Source of the DNA: Zygnema cylindricum
Lineage: Eukaryota; Streptophyta; Zygnematophyceae; Zygnematales; Zygnemataceae
Assembly (NCBI GenBank): GCA_037447655.1
Contig: JBBHKE010003302.1
Coordinates: 1 to 64,000 of the forward strand
Length of the DNA stretch: 64,000 nucleotides
Reading direction: 5' to 3'
Every line of letters starts with the position of its first letter. The first letter of the stretch is position 1. The notes beneath the pieces are model-generated. The model did not search any database, was not told where the DNA came from, and was given only the letters and a program-made list of their open reading frames with translations. Shown in pieces: positions 10,729 through 22,023 of the stretch. The position numbers and the translations under genes were made by a program.

Positions 10729-11475
10729 ATGCCCGTTAGCCATCACTCGATGGGAGGGGGTGAAGCTCAGGAAAAAGGGGCTTCAGAAATTGGATATGAG
10801 GAGCACGGTAGTCATGATACGTTTGCACAAGAGGAAGAGTCTCAGGTGTCTGAGGAATCAGTCCCCTTTGCCTCACCTTTAAACATATTGTAGTTTCTTA
10901 AGGGAATGATGCCTCCGGCTGTTACAGCTGAGACTCCTCCAAAACAGCTAGTGAGGCAACCCACTCCTCCACCTTCGTGTAGCTTTTCTCCTGAGAACTT
11001 TCTTACATTGTCCGAGGCTCCCAGGGCTCGGGCCGCAGAGAAGATTGAGAAACAGTCGTTTTCTTCCAAATCACGTAGGAAGAGTTTGGCTCATAAGGAA
11101 GCAGTCCGTGGTCACCCTCCCGAGGTAGGGCACTATAGAAGATCTAAGGCTCCGATAGCTGAGATGTACATGGATCCTAAGTTTTTGGCACATCTTGACC
11201 GGCCAGGTCGCAAGAAATCTTAGCCCTTCACAATCACCATGAGTTGAAGGTTAAGAAAGAGTTGGTGCAGCGGGTAGCCAGAACAGACCGAGCCAAGATC
11301 GTACGCCCAGTGGGAGGTTTAGTTGAAATACAAAGTAGTACGTCCGAGAGCAGCTCTTCAACCTCAGTCTATAAGCAACAGGGGATGCCCTCAACTTCAC
11401 ACTATCTGCCCATTCAATCTCAAACACTGCAACCACCGGACCATCTAAAGGCAGGGGGACCTCTCGGGCTCGGGC
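10729..11475 (+). pseudogene. Gypsy gag N-terminal region
   Basis: ATG at 10729 opens a frame that runs to 11223 with one internal TAG at 10891. After a frameshift it continues from about 11244 to the C3 insertion at 11476. The product is proline-, serine- and lysine-rich (for example PPKQLVRQPTPPP) without a motif I know. The reading continues at 18681 as RERSYQPARVTRSQKS. I assign it to gag only because it lies between the LTR and the capsid-like and zinc-knuckle regions. Confidence 0.55.
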
Positions 11476-12530
11476 TCTAGAAATTAATGGTATTTTTTAA
11501 AGTATTTTCTAGGTTTGAATAGAAATAAGAAAGAAGCTGAGGCAGTCTACCTCTAACTTCTCTCTCCAACTCTCAAACTTGTCGCAGTCACTAAGAAATT
11601 GGAGAGGGAGCTAGAGCCATGGCTACCTAGGCTATCCAGAGGTTTACGGGAAAATATATATTAGTTAGGGGTTTATTGACTAAAAGATATGTGCCGGCCA
11701 TTGGATTTTATCTTGATACCTACCGGCCGACAGACAGCCGATAGCCGTTAGCCTTAGCCGTTAAGTCTAGAAGTAGTGTTAGGTAATATATGGTTTGATA
11801 ATTATTTAAACATTTATACGTAGGATAGTTCATTTAACTGTAACTGTTTACGGGAGACATATATCCAGTAATGTAAAAGTACGGATTACGGTACGGATAC
11901 AAAACCAATACCGCCTATTTATTTCTTTAATGAAACGAATACCGCGCATGTATTTATTACGGCTACAATTAAATGTGAATTTGATCAGACGGACAAAATT
12001 AACGCCGAGATCGCAGAAGAGGATTTTGGCGGTTTGTGGTCATCGCCATATCGGATGACACGTGGCGGAATGACATTGGATCGCGGCATCTCCGAGGATT
12101 AAGGGAGCGAATCCGGACATACCATTTGTCGACATTTAGGCCATGTCGTACAGTGTCCGTACAAAAGTACACCGACAGCTGTACTTTTGTGTACGGAACT
12201 GAAATCTGATTGGCTCCGTACATCGGTAGATAGAGTCTGTGAGAGAAATAGGACTTAGAAAAATTAGAAGATAGGACCCTCTCTCCCAGAGAGTTTCTGT
12301 ACAAAAAGTCAACTTTGACCCTCCATAACTTACTGCTCAGAGGAACAAATTCAGAGATTCTTTTTGCTATCGACTCAAAGAAGTCTTGCCTTCACAGGGG
12401 TGAAGTTGGTCAGAGTTATTGTCTGCCAAGGTGGTAGTTGTTTTTGCTGAAACACAAAGGGGTCAGGGTTATCCTAGAGGCTTTTTGGAAGTTGTCCACT
12501 CTGAGGACTTATGGAGGTCTCAGAGTTTCA
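11476..12530 (+). repeat. C3 5' LTR
   Basis: 1055 bp, with the subfamily start nTnnAGAAATTAATGG shared with 17626, 62670 and the solo LTRs at 42539 and 59010. It ends GAGTTTCA. The G-box context GACACGTGGCGG is at about 12058-12069 and a GTAC palindrome is at 12157-12196. ATG at 12511 starts Gag within the LTR. Confidence 0.9.
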
Positions 12531-13440
12531 GGTTATGGGCCCACCCTCTGAAGTACCAATCTTTAATGGAACTGGCTTCATATACTGGGATAGTATGATG
12601 ATAGGAGCTCTATGCGAAAAAAGGTTTTGGGGGATAGTGAGTGGACGGTTCAGGCGTCCATCAAGTCTTGAATTCCTCCAGGGTTTGGAGGAAGCAGATC
12701 CACTAGGAAAGAGGATCCACCTTCAACGGAGGAAACAAAAGAAGGAGAGGTGGTGGACAAAGGAAAGGAGAAGGAGGCGGCCACACCAATAGCAACTGGT
12801 TCGGCATTCATGTCACCTATTTCAAGGAACGAGGAGAATGATACTGAAACCTAGGACTTCAACAATATGGCGGCAAATCACTTCATCCTACGCCATCTCA
12901 CTCAAGGATTGCATGTCCTCATTTGCAGGTAGAAAAGGCATCTGATCTTTGGATGGCTCTCATATAGATGTACCGAAGTGGTACGATTCAGCAACAACAG
13001 TTGGCTGATAAGAAAGTTAAGGAGTATGTATACAAAGGGGGGAAGATGTTGGATTTTTGCAATGAGCTTGCTACACTCTTCATGGAGCTAGAGAGTGGGG
13101 GAAAGGATTTTAGTGAAAAAGAAAAGGTTAACTGTTTATTGATGAAGTTACCCGATGAGTTCGAGAACATAGTCAACCGTGTGCAGGACTTGCCGGACTC
13201 AAGGTGGATATGGAACTCACTGGTAGGGATGATTCTCGTTCGGGAGAATGGGATTGAGATCTGAAGGGGAGGAAAGAGTGGCCAAGACTTAGCAACTGCG
13301 ACCGATTGGAGGAACAAGGTTTCCCGGAAACCGGTTGGAAACTATGGGGGGAGGGAGCAGAAAAATCAGATCAACGAGTTCGGACTAAGGGCTCCCAAAG
13401 GTTTATGTCATTTTTGTAAGAAACTTGGGAACTATATGGC
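12511..13440 (+). pseudogene. C3 Gag
   Basis: It starts MEVSEFQVMGPPS, with MEVSEF encoded by the last 20 bases of the LTR. The first frame closes at 12792. Gag homology resumes at about 12968 (KVKEYVYKGGKMLDFCNEL), continues to MKLPDEFENIVNRVQDL (about 13142-13190), and ends in a degenerate zinc knuckle, CHFCKKLGNYMAEY, in which His and the last Cys are replaced. The product would form the particle shell, but frameshifts and the lost zinc ligands make it non-functional. Confidence 0.85.
12531..12545 (+). other. C3 primer binding site (half-tRNA-iMet)
   Basis: GGTTATGGGCCCACC directly abuts the LTR CA. It is the exact complement of GGTGGGCCCATAACC in the anticodon arm of plant initiator tRNA-Met. 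It is also coding here: with the preceding CA it gives Q-V-M-G-P-P. Confidence 0.88.
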
Positions 13441-14940
13441 AGAGTACACTAAGCAAACCGAGCTTCGGTTAAAGGAGGGGCAGACCGGTGGCACCTCAAG
13501 AGGAAAGAAAAAGGCCCTTGTGACACAGGTACATGAGGCGGAATCCGAGGACGAGGACGATGAGCTCCTTTTAGATGAGGAGTTGGAGGCGAAAAACGAG
13601 GTCGAAATACCACGAAGGCATAAATGTGCTTACGGTGGATTGAAAGGTGAAACTGGCTAGATTGTAGATTCAGGTGCCTCCATGCACACGTGTAAGGATA
13701 GGCACCTGTTCACTAAGATAAGAAAGATTCCCACCGTAGAGATAGAGTACGGGGATGGGAGGATAGTCACCACTACTCTTGTAAGATCGGTAGATTTGAT
13801 AGTGTTAGTAGAAGGAAAGACATCCATAGTAACATTCTCCGATGTATTGTTTATTCCGAAGCTGAACAAAAACCTCATCTCTACATCCGTATTAGATGAT
13901 AAGGGTTTTTTAACTAGCACTAAGGAAGGAGTCTTTACTGCTAGTTTTGAGGAGGATGTCTATTTCATTGCTGAGAAAGGTAGCCATGGGATGTTTAGGA
14001 TGGTTTTAAGTAATGAAACAAAGAAACTTTATTATGCTGGTGTTCATGATATTATGATGTGGCATAAGAGGCTTGGGCATGTGAATCTAGACAAGTGAGA
14101 GATGAAAAAGATGGGAGTGGTGGAAGGGATTAAGTTCAGTGAGAATGATAATATAAGTGATTGTAGTGGATGTGCTCAAGGTAAAACACACAGATTACCC
14201 TTTCCTAAAACAACCACCTATAAGGGAGAAAAAATTATAGATCTAGTACACACAGATATTTGGGGACCAGCTAAAGTGCCCTCATCGGGGGGGAAGAGAT
14301 TTAGGATGACTATCACTGATAATTGGTATCGGTATTCCCGAGTGTATTTTTTGAAAAACAAGTCCGAAGCTCAGGATTATTTTAGACAATATAAAGCATG
14401 GAGCGAAAAACTCCATGAAACTCCAACCAAGAGAATAAGGAGTGACAATGGTGGAGAGTATACTTCTAACCAATTTGAGGATTTTCTGAGGGAAGATGGG
14501 GTTCAACACCAAAAGACAGTTCCATAAAACCTTGAACAGAATGGGGTAGCTGAAAGGTTAAATAAAACACTAAGTGATAGTGCTAGAAGTATGTTGTCAG
14601 ATAAAAAGATAGGAAAAAGGTTTTGGGCAGAAGCAATGAACTGTGCTAATTACCTCAAAAATAGAGATCTTACTTCAGCTATAAAAGATCAAACACCTTA
14701 TGAGAGATGGACAGGCCGGAAACCAGACATATCTCACTTAAAGATTTTCGGCAGTCAAGTATCCAATCTAGATACTGATCGGTCCAATTGGAAGCTAGAT
14801 CCTAAAGGAAAACCGGGATACTTATTAGGATATGATGAGGATGTTGAAGGATATAGAGTTTATGATCTAAAAAGGGAAGATATAATCTTAGTAAAGCATC
14901 TACTAGTTATGGATGAAAGAAAGTCTGTGGATCCCTTCTA
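13441..14940 (+). pseudogene. C3 protease and integrase
   Basis: Aspartic protease active site IVDSGAS at about 13661, followed by the FSDVLFIPKLNKNLIS block. GAG-pre-integrase LWHKRLGH-like motif MWHKRLGHVN at about 14058 and CSGCAQGK at about 14164 give the HHCC zinc site. Integrase catalytic residues can be placed at D in HTDIWGP (about 14254), D in RSDNGGEY (about 14443) and E in QNGVAER (about 14552), which is D-x35-E spacing. Stops at 13658 (Trp to TAG just before the protease site), 14097 and 14526 break it. The integrase core is otherwise well conserved. Confidence 0.92.
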
Positions 14941-16602
14941 GTATAGAAAGTCAGTAAAAATCAGATTTGAGTCAGAAAATACTGATGACTTTGAGCTTCC
15001 TAACTATCCAGGTTTTAGAGAAGATGACATTCTTGCAGGTACAAATCAGACCGAAAAGGACTCGGCTATAGAAACTCTTGTGACAACTCTACCCGAAGCG
15101 GAAGACGTGGTGGAAATTGATTCGGAATCAAGGGATAGGGGAGAAGCCGAGTGTGTTCGAAAAAATCCACGAGAACCATCTATTCCGGCCTCAGATTTTG
15201 AGGGGGGAAGGAGAAGTTGCAAAAGACTGCAAGAAAAACACGTTAATAACAAGGTAAGTAAACTATCTCATCAAGATGAACCTCAAACTTATGGAGAGGC
15301 GATGACTTGTCCAAAAAAAAATCGGTGGAAGACAGCCATCAATGAGGAGATGGCCTCAATTATGGCAGCCGATACTTGGGAGCTGGTGGATTTTCCACCT
15401 AACTGAAAACCAATCGGTTGTAAGTGTGTTTTCAAATTAAAACTAAACCCAGATAACACAATCGAGCGCTAGAAGGCCCAACTAGTGGCAAAGGGATTTA
15501 CACAAAAGGAGGGAATTGACTACGAGGAAACCTTTGCCCCGGTGGTCAGATTTCCCTCAGTCCGCATACTTCTCAGCATGAAAGCAGCGGAAGACATGGA
15601 AGTGCACCAGATAGACATCAAGATAGCCTTTTTGCATGGAGAATTGGAAGAGGAGATCTTCACGCGACAACCCAAAGGGTTTGTGGAGGAAGGAGAGGAG
15701 AGTAAGGTATGCCGGCTGATTTAATCTCTTTATGGTTTGAAACAAGCGCCGTGATAGGGGAATAAGAAGCTTGATGAGTTTCTTACCAGTCTGGGATATA
15801 TCCGGATCAGCTCAGATCACTCAATCTATGTTTTCGAAGATGAGGAAGGTTTTATATTTATTGCAATTTATGTTGATGATTTGTTTTTTTAAGTAAATCA
15901 ATAGAAAAAATTAATAAACTGAAAATTGATCTTAAAGGGAGATTTGAAATGAAGGATATGGGGGAAGCATAATATATTTTGGGAATTCAAGTAGAGAGAG
16001 ACCGAAAAAGAAAAATTATAAGATTGACTCAAAAAGAAGCAATAGGGAACATGCTTGAAAAATTTTAAATGGATATAGCAAATAGTTGTCCAACTCTAAT
16101 GGAGTTGAACAACGGAAGTGAGGGGAGTGACGAAGGAGTCATAGTCTTAGACGAGGAATTATCTGCTAAATAGAAGTTCATGCAGACTATTCCTTACAAT
16201 CAAGTAGTGGGAAGTCTAATCTATTTTATGAATTGTACCCGACCAGATTTAGCTGCATCTGTAGGAGTGCTGAGTAGAAGTCTAAATGCTCCCACTAAGA
16301 GGGATTAGGAGGCAGCTAAGAGAGTCCTTAGATATTTGATAGGAACTAGGGATCTATGGTTGCATTTGGGTGGGGAGAATACTGACATCACTACTTGGAG
16401 TGATGCTAGTTATGGTGATGCTCCGATGAGGAGATGCACTTCTCGATATGTATTATATGTGGGTGATGGGGCTTGCTGTTGGAGTAGCAAACAGCAAAAA
16501 TTTATTGCTCACTCCACCATGGAGGCTGAGTATATGGCCTCTTGCTCTGCTGTAAAAGAATTGATGTGGGTCAAGTCTTTGCTTGGTGAGCTTGGTCACC
16601 TT
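14941..16602 (+). pseudogene. C3 reverse transcriptase and RNase H, first part
   Basis: After a variable linker, the WELVDFPPN start (about 15380) leads to [20 protein letters not shown] (about 15485-15545), AFLHGELEEEI, SLYGLKQAP and the catalytic YVDDL (about 15869-15883). A frameshift follows in a T-run. RNase H begins with LIYFMNCTRPDLAASVGVLS (about 16215-16275) and has ITTWSDASYGDAPMRR and HSTMEAEYMASCSA. It breaks off at LLGELGHL where a solo LTR inserted, and continues at 17358. Confidence 0.92.
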
Positions 16603-17352
16603 TGTTGTCTTTTTGGAAAGCTTTCAGTCTCAGAGCAGCGCAGCTGCTTTACAGACAAAGCAGCGCAGCTGCTATACAGACAGAGCAGCGCAGTTGCTAT
16701 ACAGCAGAGCAGCTGCTATACAGCAGAGCAGCGCAGCAGCGAAGCTGCAACACAGACAGGACAAGGCAACCACGATTATATTTGATATGGTCCGTACGGA
16801 CAACGCAACGTCTGATATTCTTAATGTGATTCTGTACAGGATAAAGCAAATGTGATAGATACGATTCTAGTCAACTTAGTGGGAACTCAGTGGTAACTTA
16901 GTGGGTAACTCAGTGGTAGCTTAGTGATAGCTCAGTGGTAGCTTAGTGATAGCTAAATGGTAGCTTGACAGATTAGTGGTAGCTTGGTGGTTTGACGTAC
17001 CTCTCAAGTACACTGGTGTTGCCAATTCAACACAAGTATAAGACTTAGGACTCATAACATATTATGTATCCAGACTTCCAAGTAGTAAAACTGCAGACTG
17101 TTTTTGGGAAACTTGTGAGTATTATATCTTGAGTGTTGTCGAGTCAATTGTACTATAACTTTGGGAGTTATCGGTGTTTATGCTACTCTATATTCTGATA
17201 GAGTTTTGTGATGTTTTGATGCTTGTATAAGAATTGGTGACCACTTAAGAACAGCTTTTTGGTAGTATTCTTGATAGCTTCTGAGAGTGTATCATGTCTA
17301 CTTCTACTACTACTGCTGCTCCTCCACCTGCACCGGTGTTTGTAGAACAACA
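16603..17352 (+). mobile_element. Solo LTR, copia B-related family
   Basis: 750 bp, TG...CA, flanked by the perfect 5-bp duplication ACCTT (16598-16602 and 17353-17357). Its removal restores RNase H as LGHLKSGVQKIFCDNQAA. The start TGTTGTCTTTTTGGAAAGC resembles the copia B LTR start TGTTGTTTTTGGAAACC. The end carries an ATG at 17294 opening MSTSTTTAAPPPAPVFVEQ, 59 bases from the LTR end, that is 19 codons plus two bases, the same phase as the other families. It contains GCAGCGCAGCTGCT repeats at about 16634-16750. Confidence 0.92.
16875..17000 (+). repeat. Minisatellite within the solo LTR
   Basis: Imperfect tandem copies of AGCTCAGTGGTAGCTTAGTG-like 20- to 22-bp units (11-bp half units). 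It has no coding potential. Confidence 0.75.
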
Positions 17353-17357
17353 ACCTT

Positions 17358-17611
17358 AAGAGTGGTGTGCAAAAAATATTTTGTGATAATCAGGCAGCAA
17401 TTGTTATTTCTGCCAATCCTAAACATCGTTTTAAAGCTAAACACATGGACATTATACTCAGCTTTGTTAGAGAGAAAGTAGAAAACAAAATAATCAGTTT
17501 AGAGTACCGACCAGATAGTGAGATGGTAGCAGATATGATGACCAAACCTGTACCTTCCCCCAAGCTAATTTTCTGCAGGGAAAAGTGTGGTCTGAAATTA
17601 AAGATTGACTA
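17358..17611 (+). pseudogene. C3 RNase H, C-terminal part
   Basis: IFCDNQAAIVISANPKHRFK, then KHMDI and REKVENKIISLEY, then MVADMMTKPVPSPK and CREKCGLK. This is the typical copia RNase H end, open to its stop at about 17610 and followed by the polypurine tract and the 3' LTR. Confidence 0.92.
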
Positions 17612-17625
17612 AAAAATAAGGGGAG

Positions 17626-18680
17626 TGCAGAAATTAATGGTATTTTTTAAAGTATTTTCTAGGTCTGAATAGAACTAAGAAAGAAGCCGAGGCAGTCTAC
17701 CTCTAACTTCTCTCTCCGACTCTGAAACTTGTCGCAGTCACTAAGAAATTGGAGAGGGAGCTAGAGCCATGGCTACCTAGGCTATCCAGAGGTTTACGGG
17801 AAAATATATATTAGTTAGGGGTTTATTTGCTAAAAGATATGTGCCGGCCACAGGATTTGATCCTGATACCTACCAGCCGACAAACAGCCGCTAGCCATTA
17901 GCCTTAGCCGTTAAGTCTAAAATTAGTGTTACGTAATATATGGTTTAATAATTATTCAAACATTTATACGTTGGATAGTTCATTTAACAGTAACTCTTTA
18001 CGGGAGACATATATCCAGTAATGTAAAAGTACGGATTACGGTACGGATAATAAACCAATACCGCGAATTTATTTCTTTAGTAAAACAAATACCGCGCATG
18101 TATTTATTATGGCTACAATTAAATGTGAATTTAATCGGACGGCATGAATTAACGCCGAGATCGCGAAAGAGGATTTCGGCGGTTTGTGGTCATCGCCACA
18201 TCGGATGACACGTGGCGGAATGACATTAGATCGCGGCATCTCCGAGGATTAAGGGAGCGAATCCGGACATACCACGTGTCGACATTTTGGCCATGTCGTA
18301 CAGTGTTCGTACAGAAAGTACACCGGCAGCTGTACTTTTGTGTACGGAACTGAAATCTGATTGGCTCCGTACATCACTAGATAGAGTCTGTGAGAGAGAT
18401 AGGACTTAGAAAAATTAGAAGATAGGACCCTCTCTCCCAGAGAGCTTATGTACAAAACGTCAACTTTGACCCTCCATAACTTACTGCTTAGGGGAGCAAA
18501 ATCAGAGATACTTTTTGCTATCGACTCAGGGGAGTCTTGCATTTACAGGGGTGAAGTTGGTCAATGTTATTTCTGCCAATGTGGCAGTTATTTTTGCTGA
18601 AACACAAAGGGGTCAAGTTTATCCTAGAGGCTTCTTGGAAGTTGTCCACTCTGAGGACTTATGGAGGTCTTCAAGTTTCA
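17626..18680 (+). repeat. C3 3' LTR
   Basis: 1055 bp, starts TGCAGAAATTAATGG after AAATAAGGGGAG and ends TTCAAGTTTCA. It is the partner of 11476-12530. Confidence 0.9.
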
Positions 18681-20416
18681 TAGGCGAGAGAAGTTACCAA
18701 CCAGCAAGGGTTACTAGATCCCAAAAGAGTGCATCGGTTCGATCATCGAGACATCAAGGGCAGGTTTGCTCCCCAACCTAAAGAGGAGCCGTTCTTCCAT
18801 TTTGCCTAAGTCTCTCCGAGCTCCTTGTCTCCATCAGCAGTGGTTGTTCGACCTTTCGAAGGGTTAAGGCGTTCGAGACCCACAAACCCCGATGTACCGC
18901 GTTTGGGGATTGCCGATCTCTGGTGTGGTGAGCAGCACCCAGAAACTGGTTGACATCGTGCGATCCCACAGTGAGGCAACGGTGAGGGACAGACCCGTCA
19001 CCATAGACTGGGAGGCTATTGAAAAGGATACGAAGGAGGCACTGGAATAGGAACTGCTCCTCATTCAAGAGGCTATACGGAGATCAAGAGGGATCCTTAG
19101 TGGACATGTAGCTCCTCCTCATGGGTCAGGTCCCTTTGCGGGAGGACAACCTCAGGGTCATGCGACTCCTTCTTCGACGCAGGCTCCAAGGACTTCACCG
19201 GGACCTAGACCGGAATCTTCTCTTCAACGGGAAAAGGAGGAAACCACAGGGCCTAACAGAGAGAGGTTGGGTGCAGATCTACTGGGTAACGTTGCAGTCG
19301 CTACCGCTGAGCATCCTACCTTTGTCTTAGTGAAGGGATCTCCAATGTGGAGGCTTTGGGCCACTACAACGCAAAAGGAGACTCCACACTTCCCTCGGAC
19401 AGTCCACTCCTCCACCATCACCACTTATCGCCTCCTCTCCTTCGCTATCCCATTCTCTTGCTGCAGCATTCTGTGGGTCACCGGGCCTGCCTGTCTTACC
19501 CTACAAACACGACGTCTTCCCCTACTCACCGCCTCACATAGTTCTCCTTCTTCTAGCTCAGGAACTCCACCTTGTGAGACATGTAGGAGGCAAACCAGGA
19601 GATAAACGCCTTTTCCTACAATGCCCCAGCAGTCTCTTTCTCCGTCTCCGCCACCGTCAATTCTACAAAAACCTTTGAACAAACCTCATCTCCATATCCC
19701 ATCAGTGGAGACAGTTCTAAAGGAGGAACAATACCCTCCTGGATCTAGAGGAGCGAGAAATCAAACCCCTCTTTTAACAGCAAGACCATCTTCAGTGGGG
19801 GGGGGATCACAGAAGTTACACCAACCCTTCTTATCACAGGAGAAGGTGGTTCAGATCTAGAAGGTATAGATCCAAGAGCCATTTCGTCGGCTCAGTTTGT
19901 CAGCCCCACCAGACTTGCCTCGCCCCAATTCGCCAATCTCGCAGAGGAAGAGAAAGAGATGGGAGATGTCCAGATCTTTACAGGGGATAGTTTTGGAATA
20001 GCTTTTTCTGATTTCAAACTTTTGTGAAAATATTTCACCCAATCTGAGATCAAAAATATAGGGGAGGGGCATTTCCGGATGACTTCAAAACTTCTTATTT
20101 CCCGATGATGGTCAACTATCTCCCTGGGGGAGCCTTAGCATATTATAAAGAGCGACAACCACTCTTGATGGCGCTAGCATCAAGATTTATGACGAAGTTT
20201 TGAATGCAACAGTTTTGCAAGCACAAGCAGACTTGGCTGCAGCTGCGGCCGACCCCGTCACCCCTACCTACACCAATGACATGAAATTACACAAACAGGT
20301 GAAAGCTTATGTGAACAAGCTGCAAGCAATACAAGCCGCCCAAGTTGCCACCAAAATGGTTGCCAACCCCACACCCTGTACTACTCTTTTGAACATCTGG
20401 AGACTCCTCTACACCG
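18681..20416 (+). pseudogene. Gypsy gag, central region
   Basis: Resumes the gypsy gag after C3. Frames are short and shifted. One frame holds VRSHSEATVRDRPVTIDWEA (about 18957-19016), then a Pro/Ser/His-rich stretch (about 19380-19860), then a capsid-like block FPDDFKTSYFPMMVNYLPGG (about 20071-20130) and ALAYYKERQPLLMALA. The block resembles the hydrophobic capsid core of gypsy Gags, but this is a composition and position argument. Interrupted at 20421 by a small LTR. Confidence 0.5.
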
Positions 20417-20421
20417 AGAGG

Positions 20422-20650
20422 TGTTAGATTTCCTAGAAATCCGGGATTCGGCATGTCCCACACTTGGGAAAATTGAGCCAGCCAGGGTTCGAACCTGGGA
20501 CCTTTCACTTCAGCTGCGAACGCACTACCGCTGTGCCACCAGCTCGGTGTTGAGACTGGCGGGTCCGTACCCATTTATTACGGGCGGCTCGAGTATGGAT
20601 ATTTCCATATTCTACCCCGTATTGGACCGGCTTCACGTGCCAATCCAACA
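20422..20650. mobile_element. 229-bp solo LTR of a TRIM-like element
   Basis: Starts TGTTAGATT and ends AATCCAACA (imperfect terminal inverted repeats), with the perfect 5-bp duplication AGAGG on both sides (20417-20421 and 20651-20655). Size, ends and duplication fit a solo LTR of a terminal-repeat retrotransposon in miniature. Excision rejoins the gag frame as LLYTERNESAIKEFTEFR. It carries a tRNA-like gene on the minus strand (20475-20545). Confidence 0.85.
20475..20545 (-). tRNA. tRNA-like sequence in the LTR (probably not a translating tRNA)
   Basis: On the minus strand the 71 nt fold into a complete cloverleaf: 7-bp acceptor (GAGCTGG with CTGGCTC, two G-T wobbles), 4-bp D stem (GCAC/GTGC), 5-bp anticodon stem (TTCGC/GTGAA), 5-nt variable loop and 5-bp T stem (CCAGG/CCTGG) with loop TTCGAAC. 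The A box TGGCACAGCGG and B box GGTTCGAACC are near the Pol III consensus. A T-run (AATTTTCCC) follows directly as a terminator. The anticodon loop AGCTGAA would read CTG but lacks the universal T33, so it is more likely a tRNA-derived transcription unit than a working tRNA. Confidence 0.7.
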
Positions 20651-20655
20651 AGAGG

Positions 20656-21502
20656 AATGAATCTGCTATCAAAGAGTTTACAGAATTCCGGTGACTGAAA
20701 AGTAAGACAACACATACTCTTTTTAACTGAACGTCCAGCCTCTGTCAAAAGACAAAACTTTCAACCATCGATCTTCCGGCTATGGCCACCAAATATTTCA
20801 TCGCAATCCAGAATTCCTTCGGGCCCACTGGGCAGACTGCACTCCACAATTGGATTGCAAGCCAGGCCATCTAGGATATCAATCCATTTGCTAAGGAAAT
20901 TTCGTTGGTCGCAATGAAACTCCACGACAACTTCGTTCATTAATGAAGCCAGGGAAAAGGCAGTCACCAACAAAGCGAGAGGAAATTTTGCAACATTTGC
21001 CGGAGAATTGCTTTATGACAACAATAAAACAACAGAAGTTCAAGCTTTGCGGATGCTTAAGGGGAAGCAGGTGATTGATATCGGATCAGAACTAGCCAAG
21101 GGGGTCGAAGACCGAGCCTTCCTGTACAATTGTCTGAACTGTTAGCAAACCGATCATGGGTGGAAGCTTTGCCTACCGAAGCTCAACCCCGAACTTACCC
21201 TAAAGCACAAGGAATGGGAAAAGGAAAGAGCTGAAAAAAGCAGGAAACAGATGGAACGAAAACAAGGAGGAGGATCGGAAGACAAAACGCCAGTAACCAA
21301 AGACAACTACGGCCCAACTCCTCGGTCAGAAATTGCCAAAATGTCACAAGCTCAATTGCGACAGATTAAACACCCAAAATTCGATGATGCGCATATCTCA
21401 AATGAGTTAAGGAGAAAATACACTACCGAGGGCTCCAAGTGTCAGGCTTGCGGTTTCATGGGACACAAGGAGGGGCAATGTTTCAGGAAAATGGAGTTCT
21501 GA
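20656..21502 (+). pseudogene. Gypsy gag C-terminal region with zinc knuckle
   Basis: Continues the gag after the small LTR. One frame reads ATFAGELLYDNNKTTEVQAL (about 20992-21050), then a lysine/glutamate-rich stretch KEWEKERAEKSRKQMERKQG (about 21210-21265), and finally CQACGFMGHKEGQC (about 21441-21482). The last is a clean C-x2-C-x4-H-x4-C nucleocapsid knuckle that would bind element RNA. Stops and shifts occur upstream (for example near 21145). The last 83 codons (21251-21499) are open. Confidence 0.8.
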
Positions 21503-22018
21503 AAGAGATGATGCAATATGCTCTGTTTACAAGGGGAGGAGACTTGGCCCTGAATCCTCTTCCCCTCTAACTCCTTTACCCTTGGGGACGTCGAAACCAT
21601 GGAAGAACCAAAACAACCGCCAACGGGTCAAGTAAGACTCACGCAGGAGAAGATCATCGAGCAACAAAGCTAGCAACTGGCCGCGATGGCTGCAGAATTG
21701 GCGGCCTTGCGTTTAGGATCTTCCTCCCGCGTTCCAGCTTTGACGCCCACGCAAAAACTCCAATGGAGAAAACATGAGTTTTTATTGAAGCTAGCCGAGT
21801 TTTAACTAGAATCCACGGCGGGTGGAGATGATGACGATGTTATGGGGTGGGATATGGAACCACCTAAGGCCCACCATGCTCGTACTTTTATGTCAAGAGC
21901 CTAGAATGTGGGCGTGGGAGACAGTCAAAAATATCTTCGCAACTCAACATCGGAAAAGCGAAAAGAAAGGTAGAAACTGGCCGAAGGGGGCCATAACAGA
22001 AAATTCACGGGCCAACTG
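21503..22018 (+). pseudogene. Gypsy gag-pol linker, coiled-coil-like
   Basis: One frame from about 21599 reads MEEPKQPPTGQVRLTQEKII, then an EQQSxQLAAMAAELAALRL heptad-like run suggesting a short coiled coil. Stops are present. It is cut by the copia array at 22024. The left target duplication TCATT is at 22019-22023 and the linker continues after 35924. Confidence 0.5.
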
Positions 22019-22023
22019 TCATT

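Larger units (their letters stand above)
11476..18680 (+). mobile_element. Ty1/copia element C3, full-length, decayed
   Basis: LTRs at 11476-12530 and 17626-18680 enclose gag, protease, integrase, reverse transcriptase and RNase H in copia order. Flanking 5-mers are CGGGC (11471-11475) and TAGGC (18681-18685). They differ by two transitions, consistent with an aged target duplication. The 5' LTR starts TC instead of TG. A solo LTR of another family (16603-17352) is inserted in RNase H. Stops and frameshifts are common in all genes. Confidence 0.88.

Noticed and set aside
20475-20545. Functional host tRNA gene for glutamine
   Set aside because: The loop lacks T33 and the unit sits inside a mobile LTR with target duplications. 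Kept as tRNA-like.
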